Below the pieces are notes generated by a model, which was not told the DNA's origin, did not search any database, and saw only the letters and a program-made list of their open reading frames with translations. From assembly GCF_014192225.1 (NCBI RefSeq), contig NZ_JACHXS010000004.1, positions 486,740 through 550,739 on the forward strand: a stretch of DNA of 64,000 nucleotides, in the 5' to 3' direction. Position numbers and translations under genes: made by a program. Source of the DNA: Pseudoduganella umbonata. GTDB lineage: Bacteria; Pseudomonadota; Gammaproteobacteria; Burkholderiales; Burkholderiaceae_D. Positions 39,887-49,600 of the stretch are shown piece after piece. Position 1 is the first letter of the stretch, and each line of letters opens with the position of its first letter.

Positions 39887-42865
39887 CTATTTCAACCGGT
39901 TGACGGTAGCGGTCTTGCTGATCACGGTACCGGCCACATCGAATTGCAAGTCACTTAGAGGCCACGGTGTCGCCCATGCATCGTCATACTCGGCGTGTAA
40001 TTCCGTCCAAGTGTTCTTTGTACTGGGGAGTACGGGCATCATGTAATCTTGACTTGCCGCCGCAACAAAACTCTTCTTCCCCGCATGCACCGCAATCTTC
40101 CCCGGGCACTGCACTGTGATATTCCCGCCTTCAATCGTAATATTCGCCCCATCCGCCGTCGACAAACTGATCCGCTTGGCGGCCGCCCAATCCACATGCG
40201 CATTGGCGCTGACCACCTTCACATCGTCGCGCGCATGCACATTCAGCACATCGGCCTGCGCCTGCACATCGACAGCATCCTTTGCCGCAATCACCTGCAA
40301 CCCGGCATCGCCCTCGCCCGCCTTCACGGCACCGGCCAGCACGCCAATGGCCTGCCCGCTATGCACGCGCATCTGCCCACCCGTCACGAACTGGGCGTCC
40401 TGCCCGCTCATCAGGTTGACGGTCTCGCCATTGGATAGCTGCACCGCCTGTCCGGCAGCAACCGCCAACCCCGCCTTGGCGGAAATGGCGACGACAGCAT
40501 CGGCAACGTGCGGCAGTTTGCCGTCCCCCGGGCTGATGTTTTTAGCAGCGGCATCGCCCTGCGCAGCGTCGAAACTGTCGGCAGCAACCATGCCCGACAC
40601 GCTGGTCAGCATCGCCTGCAACGGTGCGGCATTTTCGTCGAGCACACTGGACGACGCCTTCGCGGCGCCAAGGTGAGAGGCCAGCCCCACCGTCTCGTGC
40701 GTCACTGCGGCCTGGCTGAACGTCTCGCCCAGCTTGACTGCCTGCTTCAACAGGGCGATCCCCGCCGCGTTATCGCCAGCAGGATCGCGAGAAGCGGCAC
40801 CATGGGCAACCTTGTAGCTCGACACCAGCAGGCCCGCCCCACCCCGCACTGCGCCATAGGCATCGGTGCGCAGCTCGGCCCCTTGCCCGCGCAGCGAACC
40901 CCGGTAATTGTCGGCACTGTGGATCAGGTGCCCCAGGTTCAGCTCCGACGCGGCGGACGTGGTGCGCAACTGCACCCTTCCCTGCGCATCGGTATCGTCG
41001 AACAGCAGCTGGTTGTACCCGGCGCCGCCGAATTCCTTCGTACGGACGCCCCACTGCGCCGTGGCATTGCGGTGACCGGCGTTGTCGGCGGAGGCGCCGT
41101 GCCACACCGGGCTGTTTCCGCCGGCCAGGTTGCCCTGCGCGGAAATGCCGTGATCGTGCGCCGGCTGGAACAGCGTGGCGCCATCATTGCCAGTAGCAGG
41201 TTCGCCGCCCGGCGTCGGCGCGATGCCCCCTTCGCCCTGGCCGTTGTAGACCGCACCCACGACGATCGGCCGGTCGATATCGTTTTCGATGAACTGCACC
41301 ACGACTTCCTGCCCGATGCGCGGCAGGAACTGGCTGCCGATGCCGCCACCGGCCAGGCGCTGCGCCACGCGCACCCAGCAGGTTGCGTCGCCGCTGTCCT
41401 GCCAGTGGTAGCGGATGCGCACCCGGCCCAGCGCGTCGCAGTACAGCTCCTCGGCGCCGGACGGGCTATCGGCACCGTCCGGCCCGACCACGATCGCCGT
41501 TTGCGCGCCGAATGCCGTCGGCTTCGGATGCGCGCGGCCGTCGCTGCCCGCCAGCACCGGGCGCCAGATCACATCGCTGGCAACCGCTTCGAAGCAGTTC
41601 GCGTAGCCGGCCTTTCGCGCCTGCTCGATGGCCAGGTCGAAATCCGGCGGCAGGTCGCGCGCCACCTCGTGCAGCACGTCATGCAGCAGTTCCGGGATGG
41701 GGCCGAACAGCTCGGCCAGCGCTTCGGTTGCCTTCGACGGCAGGTTGTTGACGCCCACGCTGACCACGCGCAGGATCGTGTAGCCGGCCGCTTCGCCGAG
41801 CCGCTGCAGGGGCGCGCCGGTGACCGTGAGCCGGGTGCCGGCGCACAGCGTGCGCACCGTCGAGCGGCCGCGCCACAGCTGGCTGCGCGCCTCGCGTGCC
41901 TGCATCTGCAGGTCGGCCCAGCGCTGCGCCTGGCTGCCGTCGGCGTGGGCGTACTGGCCCGGGGTATCGAACGATTCGAGTGGCGGCAGTTTTGCGCCGT
42001 TCGACAGCCACGATGGCGACGTGGCCGCCACCGCTTTCTTTGCTTTGTAGTCGTAGCTGAGCGTCGTGCTGCTGGAGGCGCCCACGCTCCGCATCGCGGC
42101 CAGCGCCTGCACCGTGTCGCTCTGCTCGCGCGCGTGGGCGCCGTGGAAGCGCACGCCCGTGCCGGCGCCCGATGGATCGTCCGGCACGCCGCTGGTACTG
42201 GTGCTGTCGGCGAACAGCACCATCGACGGGCCGTCCTCGCCCTGTTCGAAGCGCCAGGCCAGGCCTTCCTCGGCCAGCAGGCGCTCGACGAAGGCCAGGT
42301 CGGTTTCGCGGTATTGGCAGCAGTAGCTGCGCGGCGGCGCCGCGTCCATGAACGGCATGGCCTCGTCGCTCCAGCGCCAGCGCGCGGCCGGGGCATGGGC
42401 GCCGAATACCGCGTCGACGATGTCGGTCACGCTCGTGTCCTGCCATACGCGGCTGTTGCGCACGTGGGCCAGGCGCCAGATCCAGTGGGAGATGCGCATG
42501 CGGTAGCGCGCCAGGCCGCCTTCGCTGCCCAGCTGGGCGAATTCGCTGATCTCGCCCGCGAAGCTGGCCCGCGTGCCGTCGGCCAGGCTGACCTGCAGGC
42601 TGGCCGGCTGGCCCAGCAAGGAAGGCAGGTCGATGAACGCGCTGGTGGAGACGGCGATCACGTCGCGCGCGCCGACTCCCTGCACGATGTCGTCGGCCAG
42701 GAAGGCCTCGACCAGCAGCGCGTCGCCGAACGCCGCGCTGTCGTCCCCGGCTGTTTCCCCGGATGTTTGGCCGGTTTTCTCGCCGATCTCCAGCGCATAC
42801 AGCCGCGTCGCGCTTGAAAACCGGGCCAGTGCGGACCGCACTTCATCAAACAGCTCGCCCGCCAT
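39887..42865 (-). CDS. vgrG: Type VI secretion spike protein VgrG with DUF2345 extension
   Basis: The trimeric tip of the T6SS needle. From the ATG giving MAGELFDEVRSALARF it is 992 aa: a gp27-like N-terminus (RYRMRISHWIWRLAHVRNSRVWQ), the gp5 OB region (CDALGRVRIRYHWQD and SQFLPRIGQEVVVQFIENDI), then a beta-helical C-terminus with the DUF2345 domain (AVVAISAKAGLAVAAGQAV). The start is 2 bp after the upstream stop. An ATG at 42904 with GGTGA upstream is an alternative that would overlap that gene. It is followed at once by its cargo effector. Confidence 0.92.
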   Translation of the reverse strand: MAGELFDEVRSALARFSSATRLYALEIGEKTGQTSGETAGDDSAAFGDALLVEAFLADDIVQGVGARDVIAVSTSAFIDLPSLLGQPASLQVSLADGTRASFAGEISEFAQLGSEGGLARYRMRISHWIWRLAHVRNSRVWQDTSVTDIVDAVFGAHAPAARWRWSDEAMPFMDAAPPRSYCCQYRETDLAFVERLLAEEGLAWRFEQGEDGPSMVLFADSTSTSGVPDDPSGAGTGVRFHGAHAREQSDTVQALAAMRSVGASSSTTLSYDYKAKKAVAATSPSWLSNGAKLPPLESFDTPGQYAHADGSQAQRWADLQMQAREARSQLWRGRSTVRTLCAGTRLTVTGAPLQRLGEAAGYTILRVVSVGVNNLPSKATEALAELFGPIPELLHDVLHEVARDLPPDFDLAIEQARKAGYANCFEAVASDVIWRPVLAGSDGRAHPKPTAFGAQTAIVVGPDGADSPSGAEELYCDALGRVRIRYHWQDSGDATCWVRVAQRLAGGGIGSQFLPRIGQEVVVQFIENDIDRPIVVGAVYNGQGEGGIAPTPGGEPATGNDGATLFQPAHDHGISAQGNLAGGNSPVWHGASADNAGHRNATAQWGVRTKEFGGAGYNQLLFDDTDAQGRVQLRTTSAASELNLGHLIHSADNYRGSLRGQGAELRTDAYGAVRGGAGLLVSSYKVAHGAASRDPAGDNAAGIALLKQAVKLGETFSQAAVTHETVGLASHLGAAKASSSVLDENAAPLQAMLTSVSGMVAADSFDAAQGDAAAKNISPGDGKLPHVADAVVAISAKAGLAVAAGQAVQLSNGETVNLMSGQDAQFVTGGQMRVHSGQAIGVLAGAVKAGEGDAGLQVIAAKDAVDVQAQADVLNVHARDDVKVVSANAHVDWAAAKRISLSTADGANITIEGGNITVQCPGKIAVHAGKKSFVAAASQDYMMPVLPSTKNTWTELHAEYDDAWATPWPLSDLQFDVAGTVISKTATVNRLK

Positions 42866-42867
42866 GG

Positions 42868-43821
42868 TCAGCCCGATATCTCGGCCACGGCTGGGCTCTT
42901 GCATTCGTTCTTCACCTTGGCGCTGCTGCTTGCGCACGGCTGCTCGCGGCATTTGGCGGCGTCCGCCGTGGCTTGTGCCGCGCAGCCCTTGCTGCCGGTG
43001 GCGGATTTGCCGGGGCGCGGTTCCGGCGATGCTTTCGAATGGGCCAGCAGCGCGGCCAGCAGTGCCACGTCGCTGTCGACCTTCGGCGCCGTCTTGGCTG
43101 CCGGCTTCTTGCGGGCCGCGGCAATGGCGGTTTTCTTGTCGCGGGCGGCCTTGGCCTTGGCGATGCGCTCGGCCTTTGCCCTGGCGGCTTTTTTCGCGGC
43201 GGTCGATTTGGCCGAAGTGGAAGCGGTCTTGCCGCCGGCCTTCGCTGCATCGGCGCCGGCGGATGCGGGCTTGTCGAGCAAGGCGGACAGTTCGTCCTTG
43301 CCGTCGTTGTTGGCGGAGCTGCGGGCCGCCATCGCGGTCGTGCCGGCGGCCAGCGCCGCGGCGGTGCCGGCGACGGCGGCGCCCGGCACTTCGTCGAGGA
43401 TCGTTGCCGCGCTCACGCTCGATTCCTGCGCGGGCGGCGCCTGGACGGCGGCTGCCTGCTCGACGGGAGCATCGCCCGACGCGCCCGAACTCACTTCGGG
43501 GACAGGTGCCGGCACGGGCGCCGGCATAGCCGCTGGCGCCGGGGCAGCAGGTGCTGCCGCGACTTGAACGCCGTTGCTGTCGTCCTCATGCTGCATCGCC
43601 CACGCCAGCGCGCCGCCGCCCAGCACGGCCACGGCGGCAAACGCGGCGGCCACGCCGCCCATGCGGCCCGGTTTGCGCCGGGCATGCGTGGTACCGGACG
43701 GGCTCGCGCGACCATCCAGTTTATTCAGGATGCCCTGGTCCTCCCCCGCCGGCCCTTGCTGCGCGTGTTCCGAAAGAAGGCTGGGCCGGCTGGTACGGCC
43801 GGTTTCTTCATTATGCGGCAA
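42868..43821 (-). CDS. Membrane-anchored Ala/Pro/Lys-rich protein upstream of vgrG, function unknown
   Basis: About 317 aa. One hydrophobic segment (GGVAAAFAAVAVLGGGALAWAM) divides a short basic cytoplasmic N-terminus from a low-complexity Ala/Pro-rich stretch, a Lys/Ala-rich helix (KKAARAKAERIAKAKAARDK) and a Cys-containing tail. I start at the TTG giving LPHNEETGRTSRPSLL because GGGAG lies 6 nt upstream. The frame is open 20 codons further. The Lys/Ala helix recalls TolA or histone-like tails. Its stop is 2 bp from the vgrG start, so it probably serves the spike, but I know no family for it. Confidence 0.6.
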   Translation of the reverse strand: MPHNEETGRTSRPSLLSEHAQQGPAGEDQGILNKLDGRASPSGTTHARRKPGRMGGVAAAFAAVAVLGGGALAWAMQHEDDSNGVQVAAAPAAPAPAAMPAPVPAPVPEVSSGASGDAPVEQAAAVQAPPAQESSVSAATILDEVPGAAVAGTAAALAAGTTAMAARSSANNDGKDELSALLDKPASAGADAAKAGGKTASTSAKSTAAKKAARAKAERIAKAKAARDKKTAIAAARKKPAAKTAPKVDSDVALLAALLAHSKASPEPRPGKSATGSKGCAAQATADAAKCREQPCASSSAKVKNECKSPAVAEISG

Positions 43822-44026
43822 AATACACTCCCATATTATTTTATGGTTAACTCTACGCGATTTATATAATACCCGGCGCAAAATTCTTTAATAGCCCACT
43901 GGCTTTCATATGTGAACCCGCGTCGCACACAATATTATAAGCGGCCAATTATCATTAGATTAAGTTATACTTCGAAGCAATGATTTTTTCAACGCCGTTG
44001 CTTTCCCTGTAGAAATTGGACCAACC

Positions 44027-44869
44027 GTGCTGTTCGTTGCTGTCACGCTGTACTTTCTGCTCGCTTGCCTGGTCAGCTGGCTGGTCCTGTTCCCGTCCGG
44101 CCGCGCACTGGTGCTACAGGCATTGGCGGGGACGGGGAAGCGGCTGCGGAGCGGCTGGCGGGCGGCCGCGCTGCGGGAAAGCCGGCGGCTCGATGCGATC
44201 GGGCAGACATCCAGCGCGTCGCTGCGTGAAGCCGGCGCCTTTGTGCGGCGCAATTATTTGCTTTGCCTGGGCGGTGCGGTGCTGCTGGGCGTGCCGCCGC
44301 TGATTGCGTTGACGAGCGGCCGACATGCGCAGCTGAGCGGCTTCGAGGAATCGACGCGCGAGGTGAATACGCAGGTGGCGACGCTGCTCGAGGGCGAGCA
44401 GCTGGTGCCGCCGCCTGCCCTGCCGCCTTTGGCATTCGCCAGCGCGGAAGTGGAGAAGGAACGGCCGATGATCGCCTCGGCGAGCCGCGACTGGGCGCAG
44501 CTCAATGCGGCCTACCAGCAACGCCTGCTGCACGTGTTTCGCATCATGAAGGAGAAGCACGGCTACGAGATGGCGCTGCTGGAGGGGTACCGCAGTCCGC
44601 AGCGGCAGGACATGCTGGCGGCGCTGGGGCCGGGCGTCACCGGTGCGGCGGCTTTCCAGAGCTGGCACCAGTTCGGCCTGGCCGCCGACTGCGCCTTCGT
44701 GCGCAATGGCCGCCTCGTCATCTCGGAAAAGGATCCGTGGGCGATGCGCGGCTACCAGCTGTATGGCGAAGTGGCGGAATCGCTGGGCCTGACCTGGGGC
44801 GGGCGCTGGAAAATGATGGACCTGGGGCATACGGAGCTGCGGCTGCCCGGCGTGATGCGGCGCCGTTGA
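44027..44869 (+). CDS. Membrane-anchored M15-family peptidase of the T6SS locus (TagX-like)
   Basis: A 280-aa protein with two N-terminal membrane segments (about 4-22 and 79-96) and a periplasmic M15/VanY-type domain. The zinc ligands are His214 and Asp221 (SWHQFGLAADCAF) and His268 (DLGHTEL). The substrate motif EGYRSPQRQ (R189) is also present. Such peptidases cut peptide stems of peptidoglycan. A membrane-tethered peptidase of this fold, TagX in Acinetobacter, opens the wall for T6SS assembly, so the same role is inferred here. The start is GTG with a weak ribosome site. PAAR and tssM follow in the same direction. Confidence 0.82.
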   Translation: MLFVAVTLYFLLACLVSWLVLFPSGRALVLQALAGTGKRLRSGWRAAALRESRRLDAIGQTSSASLREAGAFVRRNYLLCLGGAVLLGVPPLIALTSGRHAQLSGFEESTREVNTQVATLLEGEQLVPPPALPPLAFASAEVEKERPMIASASRDWAQLNAAYQQRLLHVFRIMKEKHGYEMALLEGYRSPQRQDMLAALGPGVTGAAAFQSWHQFGLAADCAFVRNGRLVISEKDPWAMRGYQLYGEVAESLGLTWGGRWKMMDLGHTELRLPGVMRRR

Positions 44870-44912
44870 ACGCGGCGGCAACGATAGACGACAAGGAAGT
44901 GGAGAACGAAAC

Positions 44913-45182
44913 ATGGCAGGACCCGTGATCAGGCTGGGCGACAAGACATCGCATGGCGGCACCGTCATCGAGGCATCGAACATGAGCGACGCCGGCGGCA
45001 TCGGCATCGCGCGCATGGGCGACAAGACCAGCTGCCCCATCCCCGGCCATGGCACGTCGCCCATCGTCTCGGGCGACCAGACCTGCATCGTGGACGGCAA
45101 GCCGGTGGCGCGCCATGGCGACAAGACCGGCTGCGGCGCGACCCTGATCGCGGGCCAGCAGAACACCATCGACCAGATCTGA
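44913..45182 (+). CDS. PAAR-domain spike tip protein
   Basis: An 89-aa protein that caps the VgrG trimer. The repeating PAAR pattern is clear: VIRLGDKTSHGGTVIEAS, ARMGDKTSCPIPGHGTSPIV and ARHGDKTGCGATLIAG. His and Cys residues (H14, C41, H46, C75) can bind the zinc at the tip. It has no toxin extension, so effectors are presumably carried by VgrG. It ends 2 bp before the next gene and lies in the operon that leads to tssM. Confidence 0.92.
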   Translation: MAGPVIRLGDKTSHGGTVIEASNMSDAGGIGIARMGDKTSCPIPGHGTSPIVSGDQTCIVDGKPVARHGDKTGCGATLIAGQQNTIDQI

Positions 45183-45184
45183 CG

Positions 45185-46579
45185 ATGGGCGCCTGGATCA
45201 AAGGCGGCCTGGCGGCGCTGGTCGCGTTCGGCATCTGCTGGGGCGGCGCCATCGCCTGGTGGCAGGGCACCGGCCGCTCGCCGTCGAATACCGAGCTGGC
45301 CGCCCTGCTGCTGGCGGCGCCGCTGGCGCTGCTGGCGACCTTCCTGCTGGTGCGGCACCTGCGCAAGCCGGCCGCGGCACCGGAGGCTGCCGGCGGCCCC
45401 GCCGAGGCGGCCACGCCCGCGCCGCCGGTTGCCGGGCCGTCGCTGGCGTTGCTGGCGGCCGCCCTGCGCACGCCGCATGGCGCCGCGCCAGAGGAACTGG
45501 CCGAAGCGATCACGGACCAGCGTGCCCGCGGCGACCTCGATCCCGAACTGCTGGACGACGATGGCTATCCGGTCATGAGCGTGCGCGTGGCCGACCCGAT
45601 CGACGCCGAAGGGCGCGAGCAGATCGGCCTGTGGCTGGCGGCGCAGGGCCAGCCCGACCCGCTCTTCGACGACGAACAGTGGCGCGCGCTCGGCATGGCC
45701 ACCAGCGTGGCCGCAGAACTGGCGCATCAGGCGGGCGCGCACCCGCATGTACTGCCGGACGATGCTTCGGTACCGGCAGCGGGAATGCCGGCGCTTCCCG
45801 TGCTGCAGGTATTGCTGGCACTGACCGGCGCGTGGAACGAAGCGCAGCGCGGCGCCGCCGCGGCCTGGATCCACTACGTGGTCGGCGAATCCGGGTGGCC
45901 TGCGAGCCATGCCGCCATCAGCGTCGCGGCGCAGCCGGCGCCCGCCGCCGCGGTATCGAACTGGCTGATCCAGCTGACCGCCCAGGCGGCCGGCACGCCC
46001 ACCATCGCCATGCTGCTGGCCTGCGATTCGCAGATCGGCGAAGCCAGCGTGAATGCGCTGGCTGCCGATGGCCGGCTGTTCACGGCCACCCGGCAGCAAG
46101 GCCTGATGCCGGGCGAAGGGGCGGCCGGCCTGCTGCTGGCCGATGCATCCGCAGCCGCGCTGCTGGGGGGCGATCCGGTCCACCTGCACACGGTCGCGGC
46201 GCGGCGCGACGATTCCGCCGACGTGGCGCGCAAGCCCGATGCCGCCTTGCTGCGCAACCTGGGCGCGCAGGCCTGCACACAGGGCGCCGTCGAACCGGCC
46301 GCCGTGGCGATGCTGCTGGCCGATACCGGCCACCGCACCAGCCGCGTGATGGAACTGATGGAGCTGGCCACCGGTGCGCTGGTCCAGCTCGACGCCGGCA
46401 CCGACGTGCTGGCCACCGGCAGCGCCTGTGGCCATGCGGGCGCCGTACCGTTCGTGGCGGCGCTGGCGCTGGCCCACCGCAACGCATTGGAACGGCAGGC
46501 GCCGGTACTGTGCGTGAGCAACGAAGATCCCCATTACCGCTGCGCCGTGCTGGTTCGCCCGCCGCCCCGGCAAGCCTGA
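45185..46579 (+). CDS. Membrane-anchored thiolase-fold protein of the T6SS operon
   Basis: A 464-aa protein with two N-terminal membrane helices (about 8-28 and 38-57), an Ala/Pro linker and a domain of some 350 residues. That domain looks like a degenerate ketosynthase: ACDSQIGEASVNALAADGRL (279-298) then LMPGEGAAGLLLAD (307-320), matching the 'GGVDS..PGEGA' stretch of 3-oxoacyl-ACP synthases, and later ACGHAGAVPFVAALALA like the GH.GAA helix. The catalytic Cys-His-His set is not evident. It is probably a scaffold. It lies between PAAR and tssM, 2 bp after PAAR. The function is unknown. Confidence 0.65.
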   Translation: MGAWIKGGLAALVAFGICWGGAIAWWQGTGRSPSNTELAALLLAAPLALLATFLLVRHLRKPAAAPEAAGGPAEAATPAPPVAGPSLALLAAALRTPHGAAPEELAEAITDQRARGDLDPELLDDDGYPVMSVRVADPIDAEGREQIGLWLAAQGQPDPLFDDEQWRALGMATSVAAELAHQAGAHPHVLPDDASVPAAGMPALPVLQVLLALTGAWNEAQRGAAAAWIHYVVGESGWPASHAAISVAAQPAPAAAVSNWLIQLTAQAAGTPTIAMLLACDSQIGEASVNALAADGRLFTATRQQGLMPGEGAAGLLLADASAAALLGGDPVHLHTVAARRDDSADVARKPDAALLRNLGAQACTQGAVEPAAVAMLLADTGHRTSRVMELMELATGALVQLDAGTDVLATGSACGHAGAVPFVAALALAHRNALERQAPVLCVSNEDPHYRCAVLVRPPPRQA

Positions 46580-46636
46580 CCGATCCACGGGCCTGGCCGC
46601 CATGATCCATTTGCTGAATCCTTACCGAGTTTGACG

Positions 46637-49600
46637 ATGATCGACACTATCTGGCAATTCCTCACCACCCGCCTCAGCCTGACCGTGGCCGGCTACCTGG
46701 CGCTGGCCGCGCTGCTGTGGATCTCCACCCGGCTGCTCGGCCTGCCGCCGGCGTGGGCCGTGGGGCTGTTCGTGCTGGCGCTGGCCATCGGCGCGGCGCT
46801 GTGGGCCTGGCGCTGGTGGCGCAACCGCCATGCCGCCGCCGAACTGGGCGACATGCTGGAGCAGCAGGCCGTCGCCGCCACGCCGCAGGCCAACGCCGCC
46901 CAGCGCCAGGAACAGGAAGCGATCCGCCAGCGCATGCTCGATGCCATCGCCACCATCAAGGGCTCCAAGCTGGGCCACCTGTCGGGCGACGCGGCGCTGT
47001 ACGAACTGCCCTGGTACATGGTGATCGGCAATCCGGCGGCAGGCAAGAGCACGGCGATCGCCAGCTCGGGCCTGCAGTTTCCGTTTGCCGATTCGCAGAT
47101 CGTGCAGGGCGTGGGCGGCACGCGCAACTGCGACTGGTTCTTCACCACGGACGGCATCCTGATCGACACCGCCGGGCGCTACTCGGTGGCCGACGAAGAC
47201 CGCGCCGAGTGGTTCGGCTTCCTGTCGCTGCTGAAAAAATACCGCAGGAAGGCGCCGATCAACGGCGTCATCATCGCCGCCAGCGTGGCGGACCTGACCG
47301 GCAACCGCCCGGAGTTCGTGATCAACCTGGCCAAGAACCTGCGCCAGCGCGTACAGGAACTGACCGAGAAGCTGGAGGTGCATGCGCCGGTCTACGTGGT
47401 CTTCACGAAGGCCGACCTGATCACCGGGTTCTCCGAATTCTTCCAGGATGCGGAAGGCGCGGAACGCGACCGCGTATGGGGCGCCACCCTGCCCTATCAC
47501 CAGAATGCCGGCGGCCAGCACGTGCTGGACCAGTTCGATAGCCGCTTCGACGAACTGTACGAAGGTCTGAAGGACATGAGCGCCGCCAACATGTCGCTGC
47601 AGCGGCGCGAACGCATGCCGCCCGGCGTGTTCACGTTCCCGCTGGAATTCTCCACCATCAAGGCGCCGCTGCGTTCGTTCATCGCCACGCTGTTCGAGGA
47701 AAACCCGTTCCAGTTCAAGCCGGTGTTCCGCGGCTTTTATTTCACCAGCGCGCTGCAGGAAGGCGCGCCGGTCTCGGCATCGTCGAAACGCGTGGCGCAG
47801 CGCTTCGACATCCGCCTGCAGTCGCAGCATCATGAGGAAGCGCACCGGCAGCAGGGCTACTTCCTGCTCAACCTGTTCCGCAAGGTGATCTTCGCCGACA
47901 AGGACCTGGTCGCGCAGTACGCCAGCCCGGCCAAGACGCGCATGCGCTATGCGGCCTTCTTCGCCGCCACCGCGATCGCCGGCCTGGCGCTGGGCGGCTG
48001 GAGCTGGTCGTACGTGAACAACCGCCAGCTGGTGGCCAACGTCGAGGCCGACCTGGTGCATGCGGCGCGGGTGCAGGACAAGCGCCTCGACCTGCAGTCG
48101 CGCTTCGAAGCGCTGCGCATCCTGCAGGACCGCATCGAGCAGCTGGAAAGCTACCGCGAGAACCGCCCGCTGTCGCTCAGCCTGGGCCTGTACCAGGGCG
48201 ACAAGCTGGAACGCAAGCTGCGCGAGGAATACTTCAGCGGCGTGCGCGAAGTGATGCTCAAGCCGGTGGGCGAAGCGCTCGAAGGCTACCTGGCGGAAGT
48301 AAACCGCAATGCCGCCCTGCTGCAGCCCGAGGCCCGAACGGCAGCCGCGCCGACGGTGCAGGCGGCCGCCCAGCAGTTCAAGGATTCCTCGCCGACCAGC
48401 AGCGAGGATGCCTACAACGCGCTGAAGACCTACCTGATGCTGGCCGACCCGGCCCGCGCGGAAGGCGCGCACCTGAACGACCAACTGACGCGCTTCTGGC
48501 GCGGCTGGCTGGATGCCAACCGCGGCACCATGTCGCGCGAGCAGATGATCCGCGGCGCCGAACGCATCATCACGTTCCACCTGGCGCAGATCCAGGATAC
48601 GTCGTGGCCGCGCCTGGAGCCGAAGCTGGCCCTGGTCGACCAGACGCGCGAAAGCCTCAAGCGCGTGGTGCGCGGCATGCCGGCACGCGAACGCGTATAC
48701 GCCGACGTCAAGGCGCGCGCCGCGACCCGCTTCCCGACGATGACGGTGGCCCGCATCGTCGGCGAGCAGGACAAGGAACTGGTGCTGGGCAGCTATGCCA
48801 TCCCCGGCACGTTCACCCGCGAAGCATGGGAAGGCTTCGTGCGCGATGCGTTCCGCGATGCGGCCAACCGCGAACTGCAAAGCGCCGACTGGGTGCTGCG
48901 CACGTCGGCCAAGGACGACCTGACGCTGGAAGGCAGCCCGGAACAGATCCAGAAAAGCCTGGTGGACCTGTACAAGACCGAATATGCGCGCGAGTGGCAG
49001 CGCTTCCTGCAGGGCGTGACGATCCGCGACCTGGCCGGATTCGACGCCGCCGCGGCCGCGATGAACCGGCTCGGCGACCCGCAGATCTCGCCGATCGGCA
49101 AACTGGTCACCGTGGTGTACGAGCAGACTTCGTGGGACAACCCGACGCTGGCCGATGCCGGCATCGCCCAGGCGCAGCGCGGCATCTCCGCCTGGTTCCG
49201 CGAAACGGTGCTGCGCCAGTCGCCGTCGCGCGTCAACATCAACATTCCGGCGCCGGGCACCGCGAAGAACGCCGCCCTGCCGCTGGGCCCCGTGGGCCGC
49301 GAGTTCGCCGGCGTGGCACGCATGGTCGTCGCGCGGGACAACAACGCCTCGCTGATGGGCGGCTACATGGGCCACCTGTCCAAGTTGCGCAGCCGCTTCA
49401 ACACCATCCGGAACCAGGGCGATCCCGGCCCGGGCGCCAAGCAGCTGATGCAGCAGACGCTGGACGGCAACGGCTCGGAACTGGCCGACGCACTGAAATA
49501 TGTCGACGAGCAGATGCTGACCGGCATGAGCGACACCCAGAAGCAGGCCGTGCGCGCGCTGCTGGTGCGCCCGCTGATGCAGAGTTTCGCGGTGATCGTC

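Noticed and set aside
43960..44026. Sigma-54 promoter for the T6SS plus-strand operon
   Set aside because: I looked for a TGGCAC-N5-TTGC pattern upstream of the M15 gene and in the tssK/tssB spacer and saw no acceptable match.
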